Positions 1-16,984 are shown, counted from the first letter of the stretch. The stretch: DNA of 64,000 nt from Drosophila pseudoobscura (GCF_009870125.1 NC_046681.1:13157001-13221000); one strand, 5' to 3'. Numbers and translations are program-made. The notes: generated from the sequence alone by a model not told the origin.

Positions 1-3000
1 TTTTTTTACCTTTCAGAATCCGTTTCTGTTTCTTTGCTGCACAATTACTGGGCAGAATTTATGGCCGGAGCGTCGCGGTGTAAATCTTTAAGTAGTCAAG
101 GCAGTAGCCCATGCCCCATGCCCCACGCTCCATGCCCCTTCCCCATCCCCATAGACAAGGTTCGCATCGCCTAATGCGATTTGGCCCTCCACTTCTTCGA
201 GGGGGGGCGCGGACAGACCTCACTGCAGCTTTATGACATTCGTTTTGGTTGTGGTTTTGGGCCTGGTTGCTGGAGTGCAGACTGTAGACCCTCTTCCATC
301 TATGGTTCATCAATTTGCGGTGCGTTTCGGGGCATCAGAGGCCGCCACTGCCACTGCCACCGCGACTGCGACTGCGGCATCGTTAGCTGCATTAGACGGA
401 TCGATGCCATTGATCGATGGGCCTGCTTTCAGCCACTAAATCATTGTAATTTTCACACGCTCCCAGAGAACAAGGGGGAGCCACTCGTACACGGAGATCA
501 CAGAGTTATTAGAAGAGGCTCCGGGCTCCCCGAAGCGTTCAAGACTGGACTGGGCCTTTGTTCTGGTTTTTACAACTTAAAGGGGGGAAAATGGTTTATG
601 GTTGAAGGAGAGCTGGCAGAACCAATGAAGAAAGCCACAAAGCAATTGGCTGTGATCGGGGTTTGGGTTCTTTGAAGAATTTTGAGGTTTAAAACAAAGA
701 CATAATTTTATAGGTTTTGAAACACTTTTTCTATGATATTTAGGGAACTTTCAAGAAGCTTAAACTGTACCCATCAAATGAATATTTCCTCTTAATTGGA
801 TGGAGTTTTAGCTAATGTTTCAATGTTTATTTAGCGGGCCATGCCATGCATGGGGCCAGCGACTGGCTGCGACTCCAACTGGTTTTCTGGCTTAACTGGT
901 TTCCAGTCGAAATTTCTATACTTATCATTATTATGTGCCATTATCATCCATCCAAAGCCTCATCAGACTTCCACACCAAGATCGTAAAAACGCGCAAAAA
1001 AAAAGACCCAAAACAAACCAAAACGCAGTCGTCTGGTGGCTACAAATTTTTTAGAAATTATTTTTACACCCAAAAAGCAAACAGCAAACACAGAAAAAAG
1101 CGAAACTTCGAGTACCAGCTACTGCCACTGCCCCTGCCCCTGCCCCTGCCCCTGCCCCTGCCCCTGCCACTGCCCCTGCTGCCTCTGCTGTGGAGAAAGA
1201 GGTACAAAAAAAATCAATCACTTTCACTGCCGGCCAGGCCGCCGAGAGAGAGAGGTTTGTCATAGCCGTAGAGGAGTCTATTCGGGTTTGGCTTTGGGTC
1301 TGGTATGAGTATCTCTCTCTCTCTCTGTCTCTGTCTCTTGGCCGACAATTTTTGTTTGCTGCTTTTCATCCATTTACGCCACAAAACCAATCTCTACCAC
1401 GTACCACAGAGCACAAAAACAAACGTAAATAATAGTTAAACAAATAAAATAAGGCTAATTTGTGATACCCTTTAAGTGGACTGGGAGCAAGACCCACGAT
1501 TACTGACTATTCTCCATTCTATTCCAATTACTTCTTCAAATGTATAGCACGCTCTTTGGTTAGGGTATTCCGCACGGAAAAGGAAGGTTTATCGCCAATT
1601 CACAACCGAAACCCGTTTCGCTTTTTATTTCGAATGCAAAAGCCAGAGACAACCACCTGGGGGGGGAGGGGGTGGGTAGGACACCCGCACTGAGAGCACT
1701 GAGAGGAAAATTATGCTACTTGAACGTTCACTGAACCCACGATCGCTCTATCTGCGAGTATCTCCTGCCTGCTCCCTCCTTCCCCCCTTCCTTGGGCTGC
1801 TGCTGGTTTCTGGTTTATTGTCAAAGCTGTCAAGTCAAAAGTTCACAAGCGAAAAATGTTAAACAGGCCGCAGTCCCAGCCCCACTCCCAGCCCCACTCC
1901 CAGCCCCTGAATGGGGGTCGTCTATGGTGCAATAATCGCTTCAGAACGCTTCAAAAGAAGCTTTCGGGGGGGTCTTGACATCCATCTTGCATTGCCTTTG
2001 CCCCCGCTTTTGGGAAACGCAGCTGAGGAAAGTTTTCGACTTAATGGCCACTTGGCTCATTATAAGCCAACTAACGGCCAAAACTCTTTGTGGCTGCTGC
2101 GGTATTTACGGCTTTTCTATGGCAAAAGCCCGACGAGAAGGAGGAGCAGCCCCTCCATTGTGTGGCTGTCGGTTGTGGGTGCCTTTCAATTTTCACAAAT
2201 TTTAATCTACTTCAAGCCGGAAAAGCCGCACAAAGTTAGCGGCCACAGAAACCAGAGCGGAGTGGCTCTATCGGGAAACTAAATATAAGAGAGATTGCGG
2301 GCTAGTTTCGACTAAAGTCGGGGGCTAAACTTACCATAGAAAACCATCTGGGAAGAGGCCTATAAATAGGGGTTTCCTCTAAAAGAATTCTCTATTATTT
2401 CCCTTCATAAAATATAAAATATATATAAAATAAATATAAAATGCCCGCCATTTACCATTCCATTTAATTAGCCCGAACATTCCCTTCCTTATCGGCCCCA
2501 TGAAAAATCACATAAAAATAATGTGTGATTTATAAATAAAATGCCTATTTGGCATTAAATTTAAGAGCCTGGGCCAGAGGTTGTGCTGTGTTCTGGGCAC
2601 ACCCATCCAGAGCCCAGAGCTGCCAGAGCTGCCAGAACTGCCAGAACCGACCGACAGTCTCGTGGACAGTCCCCATCGACAATTAGAAGCCCAGTTAGCG
2701 GTACGCTTAGAGAGCGAGTGTCTGAGCGAATGACTCAGCCAACACTCCACGCACCACACTCCACACTCCACGCGCCGGCCAGCCCCACACAATGCGCGCT
2801 CTGACCCAAATTGTGGTCGAAAAGCCGTGCTTAAGCAGCGGCCGGGGGAGGGCGGGAGGGTGGTAGGGCGGTAGAAGTTAGGGCCATAAATCCAAGTGCT
2901 GGGCAACATTTCCGGAATTTTGATGCATTTCACTTGGAGGCCGGGAACTGTGGCAAGACTTTGCGTTAATAGAGTGTGAAAGAATGTTTGCTGTTGCAAG

Positions 3001-5412
3001 CGGAGAAGAAGGCCAGGCCAGGCCAGGCCAACAATTATGGGCCAGACGCAGCTTAAGTGCCCTTTCTAGAGCTACTTACTGGCATCTCTCTCTAACCCGA
3101 AAATGGTCAAGAATAATGAGCAAATAACTCGATTTAAGTGGGGAAAAATGGTAAGAAATGCATGATATTTCGATTTAGTTCAGTATAACTCCAAAATAAA
3201 CAAAGAAATTATATTATTCCTCAACTTAAAAGCAGTCTTTGGGGGATATTTTGGCTTTACAGTCCAGGAACATACCCCATCACTTCTTAAGGTTGCAAAA
3301 ATGTAAGAGAAACCATTCCGCCAGCTCTATTTTCAAGTGTCTGTTAATTTATTTTGCTGGCCAGCAGCCACCTCTTCTTCCGTCTTAAGTTACTCTTGTG
3401 TTTCGCTCGGGTTCATGTTCATGATTTAGTGTGTTAATTGTTTTTAGCCAGAACTGGCAGAGGAGAGCGGGTGAAAGCCCAACCCAGAAGGAGCACTCAA
3501 AAGAACATCCATTAGGGGAAATCAAGCATTTTCTTTTGACATTTACAAGCCCCAGGACGGGCCATGGGGACATGGGGACATATGTAACGAGAGCATGCCC
3601 ATAAATGACATCTCCGTCGATTCGGTTTCTATTTATTTATTGAACCGAAATTCTGTGTACAAAAACGTCAGTTTCCCCCTCAATTTGATTGAAATTTGTT
3701 TAGTTGGGTGAAAGAGGGGGGGAGTGGGGCAATGGGGGGATGGAATCTTTTGCATAACATTGACAAAAGCCAAAACCCAATACATAGTATCCCTAATGTC
3801 CTTATAGAGAAAAAGGCAGACCGAGAGAGAGATAGAGCCGGAGGTGGAGGTGGAGGTGGAGCTGGGGGACCAGTGGCAGTTCCAAATGTAATCGAAACCA
3901 CAAAGCCATCAGCTGCAGGAGCAGCGGGGGCTGGGGCAGGGGAGTAGCAACGGGAGGACCCCACCATCACATCAATCAAATACATTTTCCTTTTTCTGTT
4001 TGCTTGGCCAGAGATTGTTCTATACACTAATTTTATCGATTTCTGTGCTCCGTTGTGGCTGTTTGCTGGCTTGTTTGTTTGTTTGGCTCACATTTTAAAT
4101 GGGAAATTATGTAAATGAAACTTTTTGGGGGCAGGAAACGCTTACAAGGGATTCGATTTCCTCAACTATTGGCAGAGGATTGGACTTGTGCGATTCTATG
4201 TGTGTGCCAAAGGGTTTTCCACGCTGCCAAATGTTCGAGTAAATAGCTTGAAGGGAGAGACACTTTGTTGGGGCGATGAAAGTTGATCCGCCCAAGAAAC
4301 CCTAAGGAACAGCAAGTGTTGGAACAGCAATGAGCCTTCCCCATGTTCGTAATTGCTGATTGATTAATGAGAACATAAATGATATAAATTTTATCTTGCA
4401 TTAAGGAAGGAAATAAAAGTGAAATATTTGTGTGTATGTAGTTCTGGAATATTTTTTTTTAACCCAAAGATAACTTAATTACCTAATATGTTATTTGCTT
4501 TGATCACTAGACAAAGATTGGGTTGATTTCCAGGTATTTCCCTCGAGTGGAAATGGAAGCGGAATACTCGTCCAGACTCAGACAGTGAGTCTGAGCAATC
4601 ACTTCAGAGCAAATGGGACGGGAATACCGTTGATAAGGCAGCCAACGTCATAAATGTATGGAGTATCCGCTCCGAGTAACCCAGTAACCCGTATAATCTT
4701 TACTACCTCCGGGTAAACATCTGTTTAAAAGCGCTTAAGTAGTCTCTAAAATCTATTGCGGCAGTAAAATGGAAAGATAGGCGAGTGTCAGGAAGCCAAC
4801 ATTTGATATGGCAGCCGAGCCATCCGCCGATCAGTTTATCAATGGATTCATTCGGAGAATAGACTAATCGTAACCATATTTGATCTAAAACCACTTTTTG
4901 TCGAGCCCATTAATTTGTAAATTCTTGGGTGATAAATAGTTCACATTTTACTGCAGACTTAGGCAAAGTTCCGCAACATTTTGATAAGCTCTCAAGGGTT
5001 CTATATGCAGGCAAATACTCGTACGATAAGCAGTATACAAGTTGAGCAAGTCCCAGGCGGAGAAACTTAGAAAAACCACACAACAAAATCTGAATGTATG
5101 CCTCAGTAATTATCACAAAAGGCGGGAGCCTTGGCCTGCTCCAAGATAATCGAAATGAAATGAAATGAAATGTTGATGAGAGAAGCACACAAAGAAATTG
5201 TGGGGGCCATGCTGTGGGATGTTTCTGTGGGATTAAATACGCATCAGAGTGAGTCCCCGAGCAAAACGACTGCAGTTTCTCTATTGTTCCATTCATCAGG
5301 AACTTGGGACACCGCATAAACGCATCACGACATTATCTATCGCCTGGTTATCTATCGCCTTTCACTTTCTATAGTCTGCCCCCCCCAATAGTATGTGTCG
5401 TGGAGCACTCAC
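1..5412 (-). other. Long intron of the first sulfotransferase gene
   Basis: No credible coding exon was found on either strand. The exon at 5413-6338 ends in a clean GTGAGT donor, and the C-terminal half expected of the protein (3'-phosphosulfate site, RDPRG motif) is missing here, so the next exon must lie left of the window and this whole stretch is read as intron. It holds simple-sequence tracts: CTGCCC-type hexamers near 1121-1200, TC-rich runs at 1311-1340, CCCAGCCCCACT copies at 1876-1910 and ATGAA pentamers at 5151-5173. The many open frames are low-complexity or antisense artefacts. Confidence 0.65.
1121..1200. repeat. CTGCCC hexamer minisatellite
   Basis: Near-perfect tandem CCCTGC/CTGCCC units. 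They generate spurious Pro/Leu, Cys/Pro and Gly/Ala reading frames on the two strands, none of which should be read as protein. Lies inside the inferred intron. Confidence 0.85.
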
Positions 5413-6338
5413 CTTTGGTCCTCCAGCAGTTTCTCGGCCTGCGCCAGGCGCAGCCGCACCGTCTTCATGCTTTGAATGGGGAAGAGACGACAGAAGCGCG
5501 TGAGGAAGTGGGGCCGCCAGCAGAAGCGCGGATACTCGCGACAGACGTCCCACAGTCGGGTGTTGTGCTCGAAGAGATATGTGTGCGTCTTTCCGAAGTT
5601 CAGGTAGTCCGTCATGTCGGCGTAGTCGCAGTTGAGGAGATTCTTTAGATTCTGGACGGCCAGGTCCTGGTCATCGGGATCGCGAACCTGCTTGATGCCA
5701 AAGTCGAGCAGCGGCTCGTAGTGGTAGTAGTTGCCTGGAATGGAGTTGAGTATGTCCCCCAGGAAGGTGGAGCCCGACCGCCAGGAGGTGACGACCACAC
5801 TGCGGACGGGCGTGCCGTTTGTGGCGGGCGTCATGTCACTGAGCCGCTCGGCCCCGCCGCGCGGGTACTCGAAGTTCTCCATTTCGGTGAGGATGCGCGA
5901 CCGTTGAGCCGACAGGACATCCGCTATAGTAGCTGTCAGGTTGTAGACGACAGTCTGCGAGGGCTGCTGCTGCATCTGCTGCTGCAGGCGTTCGTAGAAG
6001 GAGTTGCGGCCTAGGCTGTTGGAGGGACCTCCATCGACGCCATAGGCGGCCGCCTGGCTGAGCGAGGCCGCTGCCCCCGCCGGGCCGCCGCCCGATCCCT
6101 GGTTGAAGGGCGTCGTGAGAGGACGATGCTGGGTGGTGGCTATCAGCAGCAGGATGCACAGACTGCCCACGCCACAGATGCCAATGAGGTTCGCCCGCCG
6201 CGACATTCTGCTGCGTCGACGCTTCGAGTTCAAACTGACGCGCTGCTTAGCGCGTGTCCTGCCAGGATCGACGGTGGTATCACCAGCGTTCAGTAGCGCA
6301 CACGACTCCAAGTCCGCATCCAGTTCCGCTGTGCTCAT
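5413..6338 (-). CDS. CG31637: Golgi carbohydrate sulfotransferase, N-terminal exon (partial)
   Basis: Type II membrane sulfotransferase of the CHST / GlcNAc-6-O family. It would transfer sulfate from PAPS to sugar chains in the Golgi lumen. The 308 visible residues give a basic cytosolic tail (RRRSRMSRR), a membrane segment at about 51-68, a Gly/Ala/Gln-rich stem, and at about 184-190 the 5'-phosphosulfate loop SWRSGS followed by FLGDIL and HYEPL, typical of the family. The exon ends at a phase-2 GTGAGT donor; the 3'-phosphate site and C-terminus must lie left of the window. The ATG at 6336-6338 is followed by the acidic tail and is the only good start. The next minus-strand gene encodes a paralogue, so this is a tandem pair. 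A DRE and motif 1 inside a dispersed repeat lie about 250 bases upstream. The CG number is recalled from synteny and not verified. Confidence 0.85.
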
Positions 6339-6587
6339 TTGTGGCAGTTAATGCTCCACTAATTGCTGGCAATTTAACAATAAACACACTTTGCACTCGG
6401 ACACTTTACACATTCCCCCTGACTCGCTCGCACTCGCACATACCGCGGGCCCCCTTAGCTGGAGGACATTTCAATGGTTATTGTTCAAGACGCTGGACGG
6501 TTCTATCGCGTTTATTAATAATTTTTTACGCGCTCTAAACAAAAGTCTCCGCTAGCACACGTCCGGTCGGGTCCAAAATATAGCGAT

Positions 6588-6760
6588 CAGTGTGACCGCG
6601 GATTTATCGATAATATATACAGTCTGACCCTCAGAAATATACCGAAACATACCGCCTCATTTTCAAAATATACCGTAAATATACTGACGAAGTCAAGTTC
6701 TATTTTACATATTCCTCGTTTTTGATATTCCGTCGAATATTACTGGCTATATAGATCTCT
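6588..6760 (-). promoter_or_regulatory. Housekeeping promoter cluster (motif 1, DRE, motif 6) within a repeat
   Basis: Read on the minus strand: AT-rich sequence, three motif-6-like boxes (GTATATTT type, between 6636 and 6695), then TATCGATA (DRE, 6605-6612), then GGTCACACTG (motif 1, 6588-6597). This order points toward the sulfotransferase start at 6338, so it is its likely promoter. The same ordered block occurs at 40550-40631 and, less complete, at 34315-34418. Confidence 0.7.
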
Positions 6761-7060
6761 CAGTTTAGCCCAGATAACTTTATATGATTGTTGAATCAAT
6801 TTTAATCAGGATTAACTACTTTTAAGTACTTGCATGTTTTTTGTTTTGACAAAAACACGATTTCAACAAAAATGTTCAATAGTCGCAGGTTGTCCCAGTA
6901 CCAGTTCTTGGTCTCTGTAGACAGGCGATGAGCTGCAAAATATCGTTTAAAACAGAGACTATCTATTTTCTGCATTAATTAGAGCCTGGAATGACACACA
7001 TTTCCGCAATTCTATATCATCCATTTCCCCCAGGCTATGTCTGGAATTAGCAACATGTTT
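6588..7060 (-). repeat. Dispersed promoter-bearing repeat, inverted copy
   Basis: On the minus strand this stretch matches the repeat near 26-27 kb and 40 kb in two parts: the motif-6/DRE/motif-1 end, preceded by a block containing ATTCGACGGAATAT and ACGAGGAATATG, and, at 7020-7060, a block around AGCAACATGTTTGTGTATGG that also occurs inverted at 26525-26580. A weak 80-codon frame starting at 7037 is derived from this repeat. Confidence 0.7.
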
Positions 7061-7479
7061 GTGTATGGAATGGGACTCAGTGTTGTCAATCGGGTAAAAG
7101 AGGTTACGACTGGTTACGAGTGGTGCGCGCCAAATCTAACTTTTTTGAATGTGAGCGATAAGGATTTAACTGTTGTCAACCGGGCCATTACCGATTCAAG
7201 AAATGCGACGATTCCCTCAATTTTCGGCCTATCGATTATTACATTTATCGGAACGAAACTTAATATTGTTAACAAATAAACTTTGAACTACCAGAACGGA
7301 GAGGACCTAACTAATAGCAGCGGCAGAATATTACTTTTAAGGCTAATTTCTGTTTTACAGTTTTATCTCTTCCCATAAATGCAAATACATATTCCTATTC
7401 GAAAATGGTGGTACAACATCTGATTAGCACGATAACACTTTTGGGTCAAGTGTTGGCGCATAAATTTCGAATTTGAAAT
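7061..7479. other. Spacer between the two sulfotransferase genes
   Basis: Lies between the repeat copy and the 3' end of the second sulfotransferase gene. No supported gene. Probably contains the 3' UTR of the downstream gene on the minus strand. Confidence 0.5.
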
Positions 7480-8693
7480 TCAATTCTGGGCGGTCAACGG
7501 CTCAAAGGCCTCGGGTAAGAAGCCTTCAAAGTCTTTGATGATACGATAGCCCCACACATTCATTGCTTGCTTGCAGACACTCTGAATGTTTTTCACATCC
7601 TCGATCTTCATTTTGTACATCCAATCGTATGCCGGTTCATTTGCATGCCTCCAGGGAAACTCCCAGCCATCGCCCTCACGGTGAGCAATGCGTGGATGGA
7701 CACCGCGGCTAACCTCTTTGGACCGCTTCATGGGCAGACCGTAAAAGTTGAAAACATTCAGCATGATCTCTTCGGGATCATGGACCAGGTCTTCGTATCG
7801 TATGACTCTGTTGGACGCTCTTGGTGCTGTATTGAATGCTTAGAATTTACAATTAAAGACATACCCGAAGCGCTGCGGATATTGTTTCAATAGACGCAGT
7901 GCGGTGTTATAATCACTGACCATATCACTGCACAGACTCGCCGGCATACAGTCTGGACTGTTGGCACACCAAGCGCTGTTGGCACGTGTGTGCATCGTGC
8001 CGCGGGGATCGCGTATCAGCAACATAATCTTTATGTTGAGACTGTGGGATGGGGAAGAAACCAATCAATATCGAAATCATTCAAAGGTATTCGATGTACT
8101 CACTCCTCTCGCTCCAGCAGGGTACTCAGATACTCGAGCCTTAGATTGTACACGGCCATATTAAGGAACGGATAGATTTTGCAGATATCCGACATGACTT
8201 TCGGGTCCCAGCAGACCTCGCTCGGATAAATCAGACTGTTCTTCCACTGCACGCCATAAAAGCGTCGGAAGGTGGACGATTGCAGGCCCCAGCTGAGCAT
8301 CGGCGCCGACTTGTTGTAGTCGCAATTGTACAACGCCACCATCTCCTCCAGCGCCTCCTTATTCCTCTGCTCCGCATTCAAACGGTTCTGATAGGCAATC
8401 AGTGGGGCATAGTGCTGATAGCAGCCCGGCTGAAAGGACAAGTTATCCAGCAGCTTCAGGGCCCCCGAGCCCCGGAATGTGACCAGCAGCGAGCGCACAG
8501 GCTCACCGCCTGTCTCCAGCGTGTATTTGGTCAAGTTGCCCAGGTGGCGGGTCTTGTAGGCGAGCATCGACCGTTGTAGTGTCACCGGATCGGGCATCAG
8601 CATGGGCAACAGCAGGAATATGAACACGGCATACGACAAATAGATGGCAAAGCAAATGCAGGTAAATTTTGTACTACGCGATAACTGAACCAT
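7480..8693 (-). CDS. CG9550: Golgi carbohydrate sulfotransferase paralogue with altered PAPS loop
   Basis: Three exons: 8693-8104, 8041-7865 and 7807-7480, giving 364 residues; all introns have GT-AG ends and join in phase. The last acceptor (AACAG then A) was chosen because it yields VIRYEDL, the family's conserved strand. Domains: short cytosolic tail, membrane anchor at about 10-32, 5'-phosphosulfate region at about 70-80, 3'-phosphate motif LLIRDPRGTM at about 204-213, then the CHST tail. Anything odd: the usual SWRSGS loop, intact in the neighbouring gene, reads TFRGSG here, so catalysis may be weakened or changed. Three conserved-looking Cys lie near CANSPDC. The probable role is PAPS-dependent sulfation in the Golgi, but the substrate is unknown. 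Tandem duplicate of the gene at 5413-6338. The CG number is from remembered synteny. Confidence 0.88.
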
Positions 8694-9985
8694 GATTGAA
8701 AACTAAAAATTTTTTTATTTGATTAACAGAAAAATTTTGTATAAATCTCAAACTTTTGCTGGTTAGTGTTCTCAGAAATGATTTACGTAGAATACTTTGA
8801 AAAAGAAAGCCTGGGCAAAAGTCGACTGTGATCTGAGTTCACACAAGTTTTTAAATTCGAGTTTATACATATTTTCTTTTCTTTTTTTGGTTTTTTACCG
8901 CTGCTGGAGGGAATTGAATGGTCGCAGGACTCGAAGTGCTCTATCTATTTAATGGTTCGCTCAATTCTTAGACACAAATAATATCTAAATACAAAAACAT
9001 ATCGAAACGCTGGATCTGCCAGCCACACACTCCAGTATTCAATCAATGGTAACATCCAAAAACTTTATTGGAATATCAGTTGTAGTTCGTTATATATGTA
9101 TACATGTCTAAATATTTGTTATGTTGTAATTTTAATAGTTAATTATAAATTGGTATTTTTAAAACACTAGAATACTAATATTGCTAAATTATAATACGTA
9201 TATTATTCTTCTTTCAAATATGTATATACTATATATTCTAGATAAGATTCAATATGCCGCTGCTGCGAATCAAAGTGTAATCGTTTGGAAAAGTAAGCGA
9301 AAAGGATATGGGACTAGACAAACGCACAGATCTCGAGATTTTGATATATATTAAATTATTTCCGATTCACAGCCAGCAGCATACTGGACTCTGTTCCGAT
9401 TAAATTTTGTAAAATTCCTATGGGATTCTGGCACTCAAAAATCGAACCTGTATTATGAGTCAATACGTATATAAATCTGGTAGTAAGTCTGTTAATGTGG
9501 TTTAGTCTGTGTTGTTCAAGAAGGCAAGGGATTCCAATGGCGATTGAGATGTAAGGGATCCTAACAACTGTATTATTTGCGAGTTAAGCTCATAGAGAAA
9601 CGAGATATGGCCAGCTAAAATGTCTGATAGTAATGCTTAGTATAAATGGAATATTTGTGAAGATAAAAGCTTATTAAATGACATAGTTTACTGCTGATCT
9701 ATGGGGATTCGTGTGCCGAAAGAGTGGTTCCCTCTTGTTCACATAAAAGTACTTAGGTAAACTTATGAATTGATTCAACTAAGGAACAAGTTGATGGTGG
9801 TCCTCAAACATAGCCTAGGATCATGGATTGTACCTTGAGACCTATGCTCCACCAACTTTAAAGTACTTACGCATTTTGGGGTGAAATTAATACTAGCATT
9901 TAATACCATAGCCTTCAATCGAATTTGTCTTCAATCGCTATTTCCTTCGGTCTCATCGTCCAGCAGTAAGCTTGTCGAACCATAG
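8694..9985. other. Intergenic, AT-rich
   Basis: Upstream region of the second sulfotransferase gene (8694 rightward) and the likely 3' UTR of the CCDC102A-like gene (9985 leftward). No coding exon or recognisable repeat was found. Confidence 0.6.
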
Positions 9986-14853
<4,868 letters not shown>

Positions 14854-15106
14854 TTTCTAGGATTCTTGGTGTGTTTCGGTTACATCTGTTATATTAAAGT
14901 TGTTTTTTGCATTTTTTATTTAACAAAGCGAATACAGAAAATAAATTGCATCGAAAACAACTAACATCGATGTTTTTCCACCTCTAGCACTCAACATCCG
15001 ATAGAATGACAAAAAGAAGAAAATCGAAACGGTCACACTGCAACGCCGCTAGTTTTTTCGCTAAAATTGTTTTGAATCGAATTTTTAATAAAAACGTAAA
15101 TAAAAC
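14854..15106. promoter_or_regulatory. Divergent promoter with DRE and motif 1
   Basis: The 253 bases between the CCDC102A-like start (minus) and the PHF5A start (plus) contain ATCGAT at 14966-14971 and a perfect motif 1 (GGTCACACTG) at 15031-15040. These are standard elements of fly housekeeping promoters. One bidirectional region probably serves both genes. Confidence 0.75.
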
Positions 15107-15637
15107 ATGGCCAAGCATCATCCCGATTTGATTTTTTGCCGCAAACAACCTGGCGTGGGTAAGACCTTTCAGATTTATAGCCATTTCCTGTGCAATTGTA
15201 ATGTTTCATCTACCACGCGCGGCAGCCATTGGACGCCTCTGCGAGAAGGATGATGGAAAATGCGTGATTTGCGATTCCTACGTGCGTCCCTGCACCCTGG
15301 TGCGGATCTGCGATGAGTGTAACTACGGATCCTATCAGGGAAGATGTGTCATCTGCGGAGGACCTGGAGTGTCCGATGCATACTACTGCAAGTCTTGCAC
15401 CATGCAGGAGAAGGATGTGAGTAGCACCTGCAATTCATGGATTGGAAGGGGATTTTATTAATTGTGTGGTGTGTTCTTTCCAGCGCGATGGCTGCCCCAA
15501 AATCGTCAATCTGGGCAGCTCCAAGACTGATTTGTTCTACGAGCGAAAGAAATATGGCTTCAAACAAAAGTAATTATCCCAAAAGAATGCCCATCTTTGT
15601 GATTTTAATAACATCTATTTCCCTTTGCAGCTACTAA
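15107..15637 (+). CDS. Phf5a: PHF5A / SF3b14b splicing factor
   Basis: Small zinc-finger subunit of the U2 snRNP SF3b complex, which helps select the branch point. Exons 15107-15158, 15226-15416, 15484-15569 and a 7-base terminal exon 15631-15637 give 111 residues. Sequence is near-identical to all eukaryotic PHF5[21 protein letters not shown], then paired Cys knuckles (CVIC, CDEC, CVICGG, CKSC) and [20 protein letters not shown]. If the last 61-base intron is retained, the frame stops at 15572 with end QK instead of QNY (110 residues); both are plausible. Convergent with epsilonCOP, 91 bases apart stop to stop. Probably orthologous to CG9548. Confidence 0.96.
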
Positions 15638-15728
15638 TTTGCACCTACTGGATACCTCTTACACATTTCTAATCAATTTTTATTGTAATTTAATACACAT
15701 AGAAAGTTTTGATATAAACTTGGAATTA

Positions 15729-16652
15729 TTAGACGGCCAAGAGTTTCTCCTCGGCACCCAGATCATACTGCATACAGAGGCGATCGAACTCTGTTGACTT
15801 CTTGTCTAGGTCCGTGATGAAGTCGCTCTTTGGGTAGAATTGACGCAGCTGCTCCAGATACCGCGTTATGTTTTCCGAGGGCTTGCCCGTCAGATGCGAC
15901 AAAACCATGAGATTAATCAGAGTGTCGTAGTCGTTGTGCTTTTTTATCAGTGACTCGCGCAGAACAGCGTCGGCTTCCTCGTAGCGCTCCAGGCCCAAGT
16001 GGACCACCGCCTGGCCATTGAGCAATGCCGGCGTGGGCTTGAACTTCTCGCAGAACTCCTGGTAGATGTGGAAGGCGTCTTGCATCTGCTCCGTACCCTG
16101 CGCTAGGGCCACCCAGGCCTGAGCCAGCTGTGTTAGGGTGGCATCATCGCTGATCTCCTGCATTTTGGCCACCAGCTGCTTGGCCAGATCGACACGATGG
16201 AGGCGCAACAGGCATTGCACAGAGAGAGCCATCGACTCGAGATTAGTGGAGCCATGCAGGATTTTCAGGGCGTTTTCGAACTGCCCGTCGTAGCAGTACA
16301 CAATGGCGGTGGCAATGTGCCAGAGATTGGTCTCATCCTCATCGCCGGCCACCTTGTCGGTTAGCTTCTCCAGCACTTCCTCGCACCGGGACGGCTGCTC
16401 GAAGGCCTCGTGGACCAGACGCAAGGCCTGCAGCGGCGTCGAGCTTCCCTCCTTGATGTCCGAGGCAATGATGCGGCCCGAGTCAATGGCCAGGTACGAC
16501 AGGTACATGTAGGATAGCAGCTCCGCTCCAGCCGTTCCCTGCTCGGGCAGTACAAAGTTGATGGAGCCCATAAAGTTGCCAATGTAGTACTCGTTTCGGG
16601 CATCGAACAGCACCGCATTGGTATCCTCTTCGTTTTGCTGGCCCCTGCTCAT
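15729..16652 (-). CDS. epsilonCOP: Coatomer subunit epsilon
   Basis: Single-exon gene of 307 residues, the full family length. Epsilon-COP is the TPR-solenoid subunit of the COPI B-subcomplex, binding alpha-COP on retrograde Golgi-to-ER vesicles. The sequence shows the N-terminal NEYYIGNFMGSINF block and repeated TPR-like helices throughout (for example LWHIATAIVYCYDGQFENAL and LLNGQAVVHLGLERYEEADA). The start ATG at 16650-16652 gives a short polar leader like other insect orthologues. Shares a divergent DRE promoter with the NAD(P)HX dehydratase gene. Confidence 0.96.
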   Translation of the reverse strand: MSRGQQNEEDTNAVLFDARNEYYIGNFMGSINFVLPEQGTAGAELLSYMYLSYLAIDSGRIIASDIKEGSSTPLQALRLVHEAFEQPSRCEEVLEKLTDKVAGDEDETNLWHIATAIVYCYDGQFENALKILHGSTNLESMALSVQCLLRLHRVDLAKQLVAKMQEISDDATLTQLAQAWVALAQGTEQMQDAFHIYQEFCEKFKPTPALLNGQAVVHLGLERYEEADAVLRESLIKKHNDYDTLINLMVLSHLTGKPSENITRYLEQLRQFYPKSDFITDLDKKSTEFDRLCMQYDLGAEEKLLAV

Positions 16653-16984
16653 GTTGACGAGATTTTCCTGGATATATTTGACAGAAAATTAAAAATGTAA
16701 ACCTCTGAGTTGGCTTTTAGAGGTGGGAAATAGAGATGCATAAACATCGATGTCATTCTTTGTGAAAACATCGATTCTATTTTTGGGAATCGGATTTAAA
16801 TTTAAACATAATCCAACATATGATACGATTCACAACAACAATGTTTAGAAAAGTGTTCGTTCCTATGACACATACATCTGTATGGTTAGTGATTAAGCTG
16901 ATTACAAAATGATTAGTACCGATTTAATAGTGTTTTGTGTTATCGATACCCATTTATAAATAGTATACGAAGAAAGTCAAAACA
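16653..16984. promoter_or_regulatory. Divergent promoter with three DRE cores
   Basis: ATCGAT occurs at 16746-16751, 16770-16775 and, as full TATCGATA, at 16941-16948. The first two lie near the epsilonCOP start, the last 37 bases before the dehydratase ATG. DRE (DREF-binding) sites of this density mark housekeeping transcription. Confidence 0.75.

Noticed and set aside
846-1308. Pro/Leu and Cys/Pro frames over CCCTGC repeats
   Set aside because: Pure minisatellite translation.
7037-7279. 80-codon plus-strand frame
   Set aside because: Overlaps and extends from the inverted dispersed repeat; not protein-like against any family.
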